NCBI GenBank assembly: GCA_944389315.1
Contig: CALXLX010000047.1
Coordinates: forward strand, 1 to 52,611
Source: an uncultured Opitutales bacterium
Lineage (GTDB): Bacteria > Verrucomicrobiota > Verrucomicrobiia > Opitutales > Intestinicryptomonadaceae
Length of the DNA stretch: 52,611 bases
Direction of reading: 5' to 3'
Made by a program: the position numbers and the translations under genes. The notes below the pieces were generated by a model. That model was not told the DNA's origin and made no database searches. It saw only the letters and a list, made by a program, of their open reading frames with translations. Below are positions 33,474 through 40,375 of the stretch, piece by piece. Position 1 is the first letter of the stretch; each line of letters opens with the position of its first letter.

Positions 33474-34172
33474 ATGAAAAAAAATAAAAATACTCTTTCC
33501 GTAATTGCGGATATGCTTTGCGGAATTTTTCGCCTGAGAGCGTCGGCCGATTTCTACAACATAGCGGTCGGCTCGCATCGCGGCAATATAACCATGAAGG
33601 CCGCGTCGGCGGTCGGGGGCAGAAACCTGATACTGGCCATGGGCGCGGAAGACGGATCGGTGAAAGTTGCGGAACTGGGGGATAAGCCGTTTGCGGTCTC
33701 CGCCGATTGCGCGGAGGCAGGCGAGCTGCTGGGCGTCACTCTGCCAGGCTGCACGGACAGCACTCTGCTGTGCGTGGCGGCGGAAGCAATAAACTTCGGA
33801 AGCACGGTGTATAGCCGCCAGGGGGGAAAGGTAGGCATGACGGCAAAGGAGGGCTCCTTCAAGATTGGGGTCGCCCTTTGCTCGGCGGCAAGCGGCCAGA
33901 CTGTGGAGGTGGACCCCGAGGGGTTCGGATCTACCGTATACGAGGTTGTCGCCTTCGGATCCACGGATTGGGACCTCGAGAGCACCATGATGAGAATAGA
34001 CCTGGACTGCATAAAACTGGGCGACCCCATCTTGGCTTATGTACAGAAATCCGCAAACGGAGAGAGCGTCATAGCCTCGGAAATCCAGGAGAACCAATTC
34101 ACTGTCACGCTCGATAAAAACGGCACTCCGGGCGTAACGAAAATCACATGGCTGGTTCTGAGAAAAAACTAG
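33474..34172 (+). CDS. Capsid cement/decoration-like protein
   Basis: A 232-residue protein. Its middle reads like the DUF2190 capsid-cement family: GELLGVTLPGCTDSTLLCVA, INFGSTVYSRQGGKVGMTA and FKIGVALCSAASGQTVEVDP. In phages these small proteins clamp the outer capsid surface. The N-terminus has about 50 extra residues and the C-terminus a further 60 (MMRIDLDCIKLGDPILAYV onward). It sits directly before the major capsid gene, as cement genes commonly do. No transmembrane segment or signal peptide is seen. The assignment is by resemblance, moderately sure. Confidence 0.6.
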   Translation: MKKNKNTLSVIADMLCGIFRLRASADFYNIAVGSHRGNITMKAASAVGGRNLILAMGAEDGSVKVAELGDKPFAVSADCAEAGELLGVTLPGCTDSTLLCVAAEAINFGSTVYSRQGGKVGMTAKEGSFKIGVALCSAASGQTVEVDPEGFGSTVYEVVAFGSTDWDLESTMMRIDLDCIKLGDPILAYVQKSANGESVIASEIQENQFTVTLDKNGTPGVTKITWLVLRKN

Positions 34173-34194
34173 CAGAAATCTTCAAGGATAAAAA

Positions 34195-35115
34195 ATGAAT
34201 CAGGAAAACAGCATAGTATCGGCCAACGAGAGCAGGTTCAACGCGGCAAACTATTCGGAGGCGCTGACGGCGTTTACGGTAGGCTGGGTGGATCCGGAAA
34301 ACATATCTAAGATGCTCGATTTCATCGCGCCCCCTATCCCGGTGGGCAGAAGGTTCGAGTTTAAGCGCAGCTCAAACGCGGAGGCCTTCCTGTCGGAAAG
34401 CGACGACTTGCGCGCGGTGGGAGCCGAGTTCAAACGGGTGTCCTACCAGGGCGAGAGCGTAAACGAAAAGACTATAAACAAGGGCCTGACCGTGAGGGTC
34501 GACCACGACGAGGTGTTCGGAGACGACTGGCAGGAGCGCTACACCCAGACTCTTCTCCAGAGGCTGCTCCGCAACGAGTTGCGCCGCGCCGTTGCTGCGC
34601 TCGACTCCATAGCCGGCGAGGCAGACAGCGTTCTGTGGGAAAATAGAAACCCCGACAACGACATCCGCAATATGATAAGCGCGGCTGCGGATTCCAGCGG
34701 AGTCCGCCCGAACAGGCTACTCTTCGGGGAGGGCGCATGGAATAGGCGAATAACGAGCCTCGAATACCAGAACACGCAGGTTGCCGGCAGGGGCGGAATC
34801 TCCTCGAAAGACGACTTGGCGGAAAAATTCATGGTGGACGCCTGCGAGGTGCTCTCAAGCCGCTACCAAAGCGGCGCCAACACGAAGAGCATCGTTGGGG
34901 GCGGCATGAGCATATACGCCTTCTACGCCAGGGACGGTATCTCCAAGGACGAACCCTCCAACCTGAAGCGCTTCTACACCCCCAACGAGAATGGCGGGGC
35001 TTTTAGGGTCTACTGCGAGGAACACGCGAAATATACGGACATAACAGTCGAGCATTACTCAACCATAGCGGCTACAAGCTCGTTGGGTGTGCGAAAACTG
35101 ATTGTGCTGGAATAA
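34195..35115 (+). CDS. HK97-type major capsid protein
   Basis: A 306-residue protein with the length and character of a major capsid protein of Mu- or HK97-type phages. It starts with a helical N-arm (NESRFNAANYSEALTAFTVG), continues with AFLSESDDLRAVGAEFKRVS (E-loop-like), a central helix LQRLLRNELRRAVAALDSIA, and the long P-domain-like region ending in LGVRKLIVLE. A GGAGAWNRRI-like stretch (LLFGEGAWNRRITSLEY) matches the way capsid proteins of this class read (A-domain). It follows the cement gene by 22 bases and is followed by a perfect hairpin (35137-35161). No cleavage site is obvious. Confidence 0.75.
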   Translation: MNQENSIVSANESRFNAANYSEALTAFTVGWVDPENISKMLDFIAPPIPVGRRFEFKRSSNAEAFLSESDDLRAVGAEFKRVSYQGESVNEKTINKGLTVRVDHDEVFGDDWQERYTQTLLQRLLRNELRRAVAALDSIAGEADSVLWENRNPDNDIRNMISAAADSSGVRPNRLLFGEGAWNRRITSLEYQNTQVAGRGGISSKDDLAEKFMVDACEVLSSRYQSGANTKSIVGGGMSIYAFYARDGISKDEPSNLKRFYTPNENGGAFRVYCEEHAKYTDITVEHYSTIAATSSLGVRKLIVLE

Positions 35116-35136
35116 TAGGATAAACAACCCGAAAGG

Positions 35137-35161
35137 TCCGGCGCGCCGCTGGCGCGCCGGA
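35137..35161 (+). repeat. Perfect 11-base-pair hairpin after the capsid gene
   Basis: TCCGGCGCGCC (35137-35147) and GGCGCGCCGGA (35151-35161) form a flawless stem around a GCT loop, directly downstream of the capsid gene and 10 bases before the next start codon. There is no T-run. Strong G-C hairpins at this place commonly protect or attenuate an mRNA, which would give more capsid than connector protein. This is inferred. Confidence 0.8.
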
Positions 35162-35171
35162 TTCAAAAACT

Positions 35172-35618
35172 ATGAAATGGATAAGCATAACGCCGGCGGA
35201 TTTGGAGTCGGCACTGAACAAGCCCCAGCTGGAGATTCTAAAGTCCTCGAGGTTGGGCTTAAACGGGGTGGACGCGGAGGTCATAGGGCTGATAGTGTCG
35301 CGCATAAGGGCTGAAATCGCATCGAGCGAGGTCAATTTCCTCGACGAGGACCATTCCACAATCCCGCCCGAATTGAAGGAATGCGCCCTCAGGCTTGCGG
35401 TGGAGGCTCTGCAACTGCGCATTCCATCCATGGAGCTAAGCGATGCGCAGAAACGCCACGCCGACTACGCCCGCGACACCCTTCTCAGGGTGGCGGAGTC
35501 CAAACTGTACATAAGCCGTCCGGAACATCCGATATCCACCGGGCTTTCCAAGAAGTCGGCCGCGACGCTGCGCCATAGGAGGCCCGTCGCCACAGGAGAA
35601 TCTCTCAGGGGGCTTTGA
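35172..35618 (+). CDS. Head-tail connector-like protein (gp36/DUF1320-like)
   Basis: A 148-residue protein. The N-terminus (MKWISITPADLESALNKPQL) and helix-rich body (LIVSRIRAEIASSEVNFLDED, IPPELKECALRLAVEALQLR) read like the small head-completion proteins that follow the capsid gene in Mu-type phages. The C-terminus is basic, with HRRPVATGESL near the end. It ends one base before the next gene. The family call is a resemblance, not a match I can verify. Confidence 0.55.
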   Translation: MKWISITPADLESALNKPQLEILKSSRLGLNGVDAEVIGLIVSRIRAEIASSEVNFLDEDHSTIPPELKECALRLAVEALQLRIPSMELSDAQKRHADYARDTLLRVAESKLYISRPEHPISTGLSKKSAATLRHRRPVATGESLRGL

Positions 35619-35619
35619 C

Positions 35620-36048
35620 ATGGAGGGGTGCCTTATAAAACTTCAGAACGCGATAGTGCGGCGGCTGCGCTCTGTCTCCGGGCTTTCCTTCGCGTCCGTT
35701 TCCGGGGAGAATCCGGCGGATTTCATCGAGCCGAAACATTTCGACAGGGCATGCGAGATATGCGTTCTCATGCCCGAGCCGTCCGAGGCCTCCTTGTATT
35801 CTGCGGGGCCGGTATTCTCCAAGGTGTCTGTGGGGGTGCGCGTCAGGTGCGAGCCTACGAGAATGGGGGAGTGCCCGTCTGTACTAACGGCGGCGGAGAC
35901 GGTCACCAGGTCTTTGCATTTTTGGAGCGTCCCTCCGGAGAGCGGATATTCCCGCATAAGCCTTGCGGGGACGTCGCCTTGGGTGCGGGAGAGCGGCCAT
36001 TCGTCCACAATAACGGTAAATTTCACAGCGTGCGCGGTACTGGAGTGA
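35620..36048 (+). CDS. Neck/tail-completion-like phage protein
   Basis: A 142-residue protein that fits the position and size of Mu gp37-like (tail-terminator) proteins. It contains an N-terminal helix (IKLQNAIVRRLRSVSGLSF), an EICVLMPEPSEA strand, a VSVGVRVRCEPTRMGE hairpin and a C-terminal TITVNFTACAVLE strand. Alternation of strands and one helix fits the neck-protein fold. It begins two bases after the connector gene and ends two bases before the next. No more specific function can be read. Confidence 0.5.
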   Translation: MEGCLIKLQNAIVRRLRSVSGLSFASVSGENPADFIEPKHFDRACEICVLMPEPSEASLYSAGPVFSKVSVGVRVRCEPTRMGECPSVLTAAETVTRSLHFWSVPPESGYSRISLAGTSPWVRESGHSSTITVNFTACAVLE

Positions 36049-36049
36049 T

Positions 36050-36451
36050 ATGAAGATTCTATTTTCAAAAAAGGAACTTTGCCCGCAGGGCATCGACGCG
36101 AGAAAAATAAGCGTTTCGCAAAAGCGAAAAACCCAGTCTGAGGGGGTCATCGGGGCGCAGAACGCGCTTCTGTTTGACAGGGCCAACCGCTTGATAAGCG
36201 TTTCATTTGAGGTGGAAAGATGCCACTCCAGCCCGTCGGAGGCGCAGGAGTTTGCGCTCTTCCATGCCGAGAGCCTCGCGGGACTTTCGCCTGCAGATTT
36301 GGACTTCGTCTCCGTCGGGCCGGACGGGAAGCAACATGCGCTATACAAATTTCCTTCGGCCGTTCTGTCCAAGGCCGTCTGCATAGCCGAGGGCGGAAAG
36401 AGCGTTTCCTCATACGAATTTCAAGCAGTATCGTCGCAAAAAATATCATGA
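36050..36451 (+). CDS. Unrecognised small structural-type protein
   Basis: A 133-residue protein without signal peptide. It opens with MKILFSKKELCPQGIDARKI and holds several strands (LISVSFEVERCHSS, HALYKFPSAVLSKAVCIAEG). Its place, between neck-type and hub-type genes, suggests a minor tail or tube-like component, but I see no family signature. Its TGA overlaps the ATG of the small coiled-coil gene (ATGA). Cysteines appear at 11, 58 and 112 approximately. Confidence 0.6.
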   Translation: MKILFSKKELCPQGIDARKISVSQKRKTQSEGVIGAQNALLFDRANRLISVSFEVERCHSSPSEAQEFALFHAESLAGLSPADLDFVSVGPDGKQHALYKFPSAVLSKAVCIAEGGKSVSSYEFQAVSSQKIS

Positions 36452-36585
36452 ACGAGGAAGATTTTCAGAACGAACTGGATTCCATAAGCTCCAAGATGGA
36501 CGAGCTTGAATCCGCAATATCGGAACTCCAGGCGCGCCTGGAGGACCTCGAGCAAAACACCCAAAATATGCGTAAAGACATATGA
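36448..36585 (+). CDS. 45-residue coiled-coil protein
   Basis: A tiny gene in the cassette, bounded by ATGA overlaps on both sides (36448-36451 and 36582-36585), which supports that it is really translated. The 45 residues form a nearly perfect heptad coiled coil (ISSKMDELESAISELQARLE), highly acidic, ending in MRKDI. It could be a trimeric or dimeric spike, plug or assembly chaperone. It is too short for general ORF predictors and could easily be missed. Confidence 0.8.
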   Translation: MNEEDFQNELDSISSKMDELESAISELQARLEDLEQNTQNMRKDI

Positions 36586-38360
36586 GTATCGCAGCAGGAA
36601 AATATTTTTTCAAAACGCCGTCGGCGGAGGTGTCCTTTGAAGACGCGCGGGTTGTTGCTGCCGAAATTAAAAGGAGAACCCTTGCCCCGGACGAATTCGT
36701 CTTCGAGATAGCTTCGGATTCCGGCGGGGCTTTTGCGCCGGCGTACGACGAAGTCTTCAAAGTGTTGTGCGGCGGGGAGGCTATATTTGAAGGATCTATC
36801 GTATCCAGGAAGATGGTGGCTAAAAGCGGCAGGAAATACGCCAGATATGTGTCTAAAAACGCATGGTACGACCTTGAAAGAATCGTATTCCAGCAGGTGT
36901 GGAAAACTCCGAGCGACCCCTCCTCCGCGGACTCCCCTTTAGGAGATGTCCTAAAGAGCAGGGTAATACTCGGGCAGAATGCGTCCGGGCAGAAGCAAAG
37001 CGTATCGGAACAGGCTGTGGAAATACTCTCTTACGCCCTCGAGATAAGCGGATCCTTCAGCCTGGGAAACATTTCTTTGGATTCTCCCATGGTGCTCGAC
37101 GAGGTTCGGGATCTGTCCTGTGCCGAGGCCCTTAAAAGAACTCTCGCGTGGACCCCTGACGCCTCCTCGTATTTCGAATATTTTTCGGATTCGCCGCCGA
37201 GAATCAACATAGTAAGAGGAGGGGAGCTTGCGCCCGTAAATGTGGATATTCACGCGGGCGACGTTCTGGCATACGCTGCGGCGCCGCGTCCGGACCTCAC
37301 CGTCTCGGGGGTTTGCGTAAAGTACGAAAAAACCAATGTCTCGGGAGAGACCGAATGGGTTGTGACAAGCCAGGAGGTGTGGCCAGAAGGCTTTCAGCAA
37401 CGCACTCCGCGCGCCATTGTAATGACGGTGGAGCTCGACGGAGCCCGCTATTCCCTGCGCTCCAATACAATCAGGAGCCAGCCCATAAGCCCTAATTCCA
37501 AGGAGTGGTGGCTGGAGAAATTCCCGGCGTATAAGGATCCTTCGTACTCCGATATTCGTATATCTGAGGTTTCAAGACTTGGCTCTTTGGGGCAGGAACT
37601 GCTCACCGGCAGCATATACACTTGGATGGGCGGGTCCTTGGAAAACGACGTCATCGGAGCGAAGATATCTTACATAAGAGACGGCACAGTGGCCGATAAA
37701 TACCTGAACGTGCGCCTTCGCAGCACAAATCTGTACAGCGGGACATATTATAGAACCGTGCAGACCCAGACGGGAGAAACCGCCCCCGAAGGCCTCGCTA
37801 AGGCTATCTACGATGCGTGTTCCTCCATGCGATACGAGGGCAATGTCGTATTTTCCAAGTCGGATTCCTCCGCCGGGGTCGGGCTTGGATGCAAGCTCAA
37901 TCTCATGGGCATGGAGGGCGAGTTTGCCCATATGGATTCCGCCGTGTACGCCGTGGACGAAGATTTGTTCAGCGGCAGAAAGACTGTTTCCTTCGGGCCG
38001 CCCAAGCATCTTTATCCGGACGATATTACAGAGCTTTTCCGGATAAACCGTTCGAGAAGAATTCCGCAGGACAGCGCGGAAAAGGTCACGGCAAAGAATC
38101 TCGGGGCTTCCATCCAGACCGGCGGGGAGGACTCCGGTATGGATTCGTCCAACGGGGAGCCGTTCTACAAGTGCCTCAGCATATCGGATGCCTTGGGAGT
38201 GCCTGCCGGGCGCAGGATAGACTTGGATCCGTCCTATATCCCCGAGGGGGCGGACATGAAACCGCGCAGAATATATGTGTGCAAAGACGGCAATCTCGCC
38301 TACGCTCACGTGCTTATGACGGAGCCCGAATCCCCAGAATCCCAAACCGGACAGCAGTGA
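36582..38360 (+). CDS. Large baseplate-hub-like protein of the cassette
   Basis: The largest cassette gene, 592 residues. The N-terminal 110 residues are beta-rich (YFFKTPSAEVSFEDARVVAA, EAIFEGSIVSRKMVAK), the middle has a long helix-strand region (AVEILSYALEISGSFSLG; LSCAEALKRTLAWTPDAS), and the end is an extended tail (LGVPAGRRIDLDPSYIPEGA). The domain order and the position before a terminal gene are compatible with a phage tail hub (gp27/gpD-type), but no signature can be confirmed. It overlaps the coiled-coil gene by four bases and the last cassette gene by one base. The N-terminus lacks a signal peptide, so any export would need lysis or a dedicated route. Confidence 0.55.
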   Translation: MSIAAGKYFFKTPSAEVSFEDARVVAAEIKRRTLAPDEFVFEIASDSGGAFAPAYDEVFKVLCGGEAIFEGSIVSRKMVAKSGRKYARYVSKNAWYDLERIVFQQVWKTPSDPSSADSPLGDVLKSRVILGQNASGQKQSVSEQAVEILSYALEISGSFSLGNISLDSPMVLDEVRDLSCAEALKRTLAWTPDASSYFEYFSDSPPRINIVRGGELAPVNVDIHAGDVLAYAAAPRPDLTVSGVCVKYEKTNVSGETEWVVTSQEVWPEGFQQRTPRAIVMTVELDGARYSLRSNTIRSQPISPNSKEWWLEKFPAYKDPSYSDIRISEVSRLGSLGQELLTGSIYTWMGGSLENDVIGAKISYIRDGTVADKYLNVRLRSTNLYSGTYYRTVQTQTGETAPEGLAKAIYDACSSMRYEGNVVFSKSDSSAGVGLGCKLNLMGMEGEFAHMDSAVYAVDEDLFSGRKTVSFGPPKHLYPDDITELFRINRSRRIPQDSAEKVTAKNLGASIQTGGEDSGMDSSNGEPFYKCLSISDALGVPAGRRIDLDPSYIPEGADMKPRRIYVCKDGNLAYAHVLMTEPESPESQTGQQ

Positions 38361-39016
38361 TGGATTACGAAAGTTTCATAACGCTAAATTTATTTCCGAA
38401 AAACCCTTCAAGCCGGCCGGCTGCGGCATCTCTACCCGGCACTGTGCAGCTTGGCCCCTTCGGACTCAATCAGGCCATGCGCGCATGCTGGCTTTTAAAG
38501 GACATATTTTTGAAGGTTGATTGGTCGTACGGCATAACAGTTTCAGGCAAGTCGGAGACTTTTTCCGGAACGGCCTCTTTTATAAGGGCGGATTACGATT
38601 CCCGCGCAAACTATGCCTCACTTGAACCGTTCAAGAGGCTATGCTCGGCTGGCGGCGTCTATGCTGGAATGCTCGGCGGATATCCGCTGCTTCGCATAGG
38701 CGCGCCGTTCTTTTGGGAGGAGTACGGCTCCGCAATTCCTATGGACGAGCGCTCCTACGGTTTTGAGTGCTTTTTGTCCGCCGCCATGCCGAGTTCCCGG
38801 AACGATCTGCCTTTTGCCCTGACCTTGCTTTTGCGCCCTCCCGGCGATACGGGGGTGGATTCGTACACCCTCGTACATTCACAGCCCGCGCAGGTTTTGG
38901 GCAAGGATATGCTATTGTGCCTTTACATTCCGCAGAATGTTGCCGACCCGGAATCGGGTTATAATTTTTCCGCTTCGGCTTCCATAGCATATTTTGAGGA
39001 ATACTTCGGGGAGTAG
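38360..39016 (+). CDS. Last gene of the capsid cassette, unknown
   Basis: 218 residues, starting at an ATG that shares its A with the stop of the hub-like gene (TGATG). It contains a proline/alanine-rich N-terminal segment (NPSSRPAAASLPGTVQLGPF), then beta-rich regions (YGITVSGKSETFSGTASFI, YSYTLVH-like strands and LLCLYIPQNVA). No enzymatic motif, signal peptide or membrane segment is visible. I would guess a terminal structural or attachment component because of its position. 153 bases later ruvX begins. Confidence 0.65.
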   Translation: MDYESFITLNLFPKNPSSRPAAASLPGTVQLGPFGLNQAMRACWLLKDIFLKVDWSYGITVSGKSETFSGTASFIRADYDSRANYASLEPFKRLCSAGGVYAGMLGGYPLLRIGAPFFWEEYGSAIPMDERSYGFECFLSAAMPSSRNDLPFALTLLLRPPGDTGVDSYTLVHSQPAQVLGKDMLLCLYIPQNVADPESGYNFSASASIAYFEEYFGE

Positions 39017-39169
39017 GGTTTTTTATAGGGTTCGCATATAGCCTGATGCCTTTGTTTTTCCTGCCTGGGGCGGGTATAAGGAATTTTTCTTATGGCCGTT
39101 TTCCCGCGGTGAGGGGCAAATTGCAGCTTGCAATCGGCGCGGACGGGGGCATAAGAACTTAGCGATAGA

Positions 39170-39601
39170 GTGAGGATACTTGGCATAGATTACGGACATA
39201 AGCGCATAGGGCTCGCCTACGCCGACGAGCTTGGAGTTGCCGTGCCCATACCTGCCGCTGTGGAAAGCTCGGAAAACGAGAGGCTCGAGCATATAGCCTC
39301 CGAGATAAAAAACAGGCGCATAGAAAAGATAGTCGTGGGGTATCCCTTTAATATGGACGGCACAAGCGGCGCTATCGCGCGCGATGTGGACGCGTTTATA
39401 GAGACCTTGAAGGCTCGTTTTTGCCTTCCCGTAGACACTGCCGACGAGCGGCTCAGCTCCTTTCAGGCCGAGCACGATTTCGACATGATTTCAAACAAGC
39501 GCAAAAAGTCAGTAGCTTCGCGCCGCCGCCACAGGCTCAGCGGGGACATAGACTCCCGTGCCATAGCCATAGTTTTGCAGGAGTATATGGACTCTCAATG
39601 A
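39170..39601 (+). CDS. ruvX: Putative Holliday junction resolvase RuvX (YqgF)
   Basis: RuvX/YqgF is a small RNase H-fold nuclease implicated in Holliday junction or rRNA processing. Motifs: GIDYGHKRIGLA (D7), KIVVGYPFNMDGT, DERLSSFQAE and DSRAIAIVLQEYM (the final acidic residue). 143 residues, normal size. Start is GTG at 39170, the first residue of the conserved MRILGID. It overlaps truA by four bases (ATGA), so the two are co-translated. Confidence 0.95.
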   Translation: MRILGIDYGHKRIGLAYADELGVAVPIPAAVESSENERLEHIASEIKNRRIEKIVVGYPFNMDGTSGAIARDVDAFIETLKARFCLPVDTADERLSSFQAEHDFDMISNKRKKSVASRRRHRLSGDIDSRAIAIVLQEYMDSQ

Positions 39602-40338
39602 AAAGAAGATTCAAGTGCGTTTGCGCCTACGACGGCACCGATTTCAAGGGCTGGCAGAGCCAGGCCGGCGGGGGAACCGTGCAGGATTTTATAGAATCCA
39701 GGCTCGAGCAGATTTTTAAGGAAAAGATTCGCATACACGCCAGCGGGCGCACGGACTCCGGCGTGCACGCCTCCGCCCAGGTGTTTCATTTTGACGCCGA
39801 TTGGCCCCACGGCTGCGACAGGCTTCTTGCGGCGCTCCGTTGCGGTTTTCCCGATTCCATACAGATACAGAAAGTTTCCTTTGCAAAAAATTCTTTCCAC
39901 GCGCGCTACTCCGTCAAGCGCAAGCGCTATATATACAGGCTATACGAGGGTTTCGCCCCGCCTAAGACAACCCGCTACCGCTGGTCTTTGGGCAACAGGA
40001 GGCTCGACATTTCCGTGATGAATAAGGCCGCGCAAGCGCTGCTTGGCGAGCACGACTTTACGTCTTTTAGCGCCAACAGGGGCTGCGAGAAGGAGGATAC
40101 CGTAAAGAACCTTATGGAGCTTAAGGTTTCGCGCCGCGGCAAGGAGATAAAAATAAGCACGACGGGAAGCGGGTATTTGTACAAGATGGTCCGCATGATT
40201 GTCGGCGCGCTTGTGGACGTTGGGCTGGGAAAATTGACGAAAAAAGACTTGGAGAGAATCCTCGAGGCAAAGAAGCGCGGGCAAAAAATCCAATCTGCGC
40301 CCGCACGCGGATTGACTCTCGAAAAGGTCTGGTACTGA
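39598..40338 (+). CDS. truA: tRNA pseudouridine synthase A
   Basis: TruA converts uridines 38-40 of tRNA anticodon arms to pseudouridine. 246 residues, starting at the ATG at 39598. D53 in SGRTDSGVHA is the catalytic aspartate. Further signatures: AYDGTDFKGWQ at the N-terminus, KRYIYRLYEGF, GEHDFTSFSA and FLYKMVRMIVG-like GYLYKMVRMIVGALVDVG. It overlaps ruvX by four bases. Confidence 0.95.
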   Translation: MKRRFKCVCAYDGTDFKGWQSQAGGGTVQDFIESRLEQIFKEKIRIHASGRTDSGVHASAQVFHFDADWPHGCDRLLAALRCGFPDSIQIQKVSFAKNSFHARYSVKRKRYIYRLYEGFAPPKTTRYRWSLGNRRLDISVMNKAAQALLGEHDFTSFSANRGCEKEDTVKNLMELKVSRRGKEIKISTTGSGYLYKMVRMIVGALVDVGLGKLTKKDLERILEAKKRGQKIQSAPARGLTLEKVWY

Positions 40339-40375
40339 GGTTTTTTCCTGCGGCGGGAGGCCGCGATTTTGCTCA

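Larger units (their letters stand above)
31544..39016 (+). mobile_element. Intact phage-type capsid/connector cassette, probably domesticated
   Basis: Ten to eleven same-strand genes of phage virion type are packed with minimal spacing, several with overlapping stop and start codons. Order: Mu gp29-like portal, Mu gpI-like protease/scaffold, capsid cement, HK97-type major capsid, connector, two neck or tail-completion candidates, a coiled coil, a baseplate-hub-like protein and an end protein. Nothing in the set is broken. There is no integrase, transposase, repressor, terminase, tube, sheath, tape measure, tail fibre or lysis gene. Housekeeping genes adjoin both sides (yraN 221 bases before, ruvX 154 bases after), leaving no space for them. 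Family assignments come from motif resemblance, so the cassette is best described as a head-gene island whose use is unknown. Confidence 0.75.

Noticed and set aside
33093..34097. Leftward open frame of 334 codons opposite the cement gene
   Set aside because: Antisense to the protease and cement genes with no recognisable domain; the plus-strand genes are coupled and coherent.
31544..39016. Reading the cassette as a tailocin or contractile injection system
   Set aside because: Sheath, tube and tape-measure genes that define those systems are absent, while capsid and portal genes, which they lack, are present.
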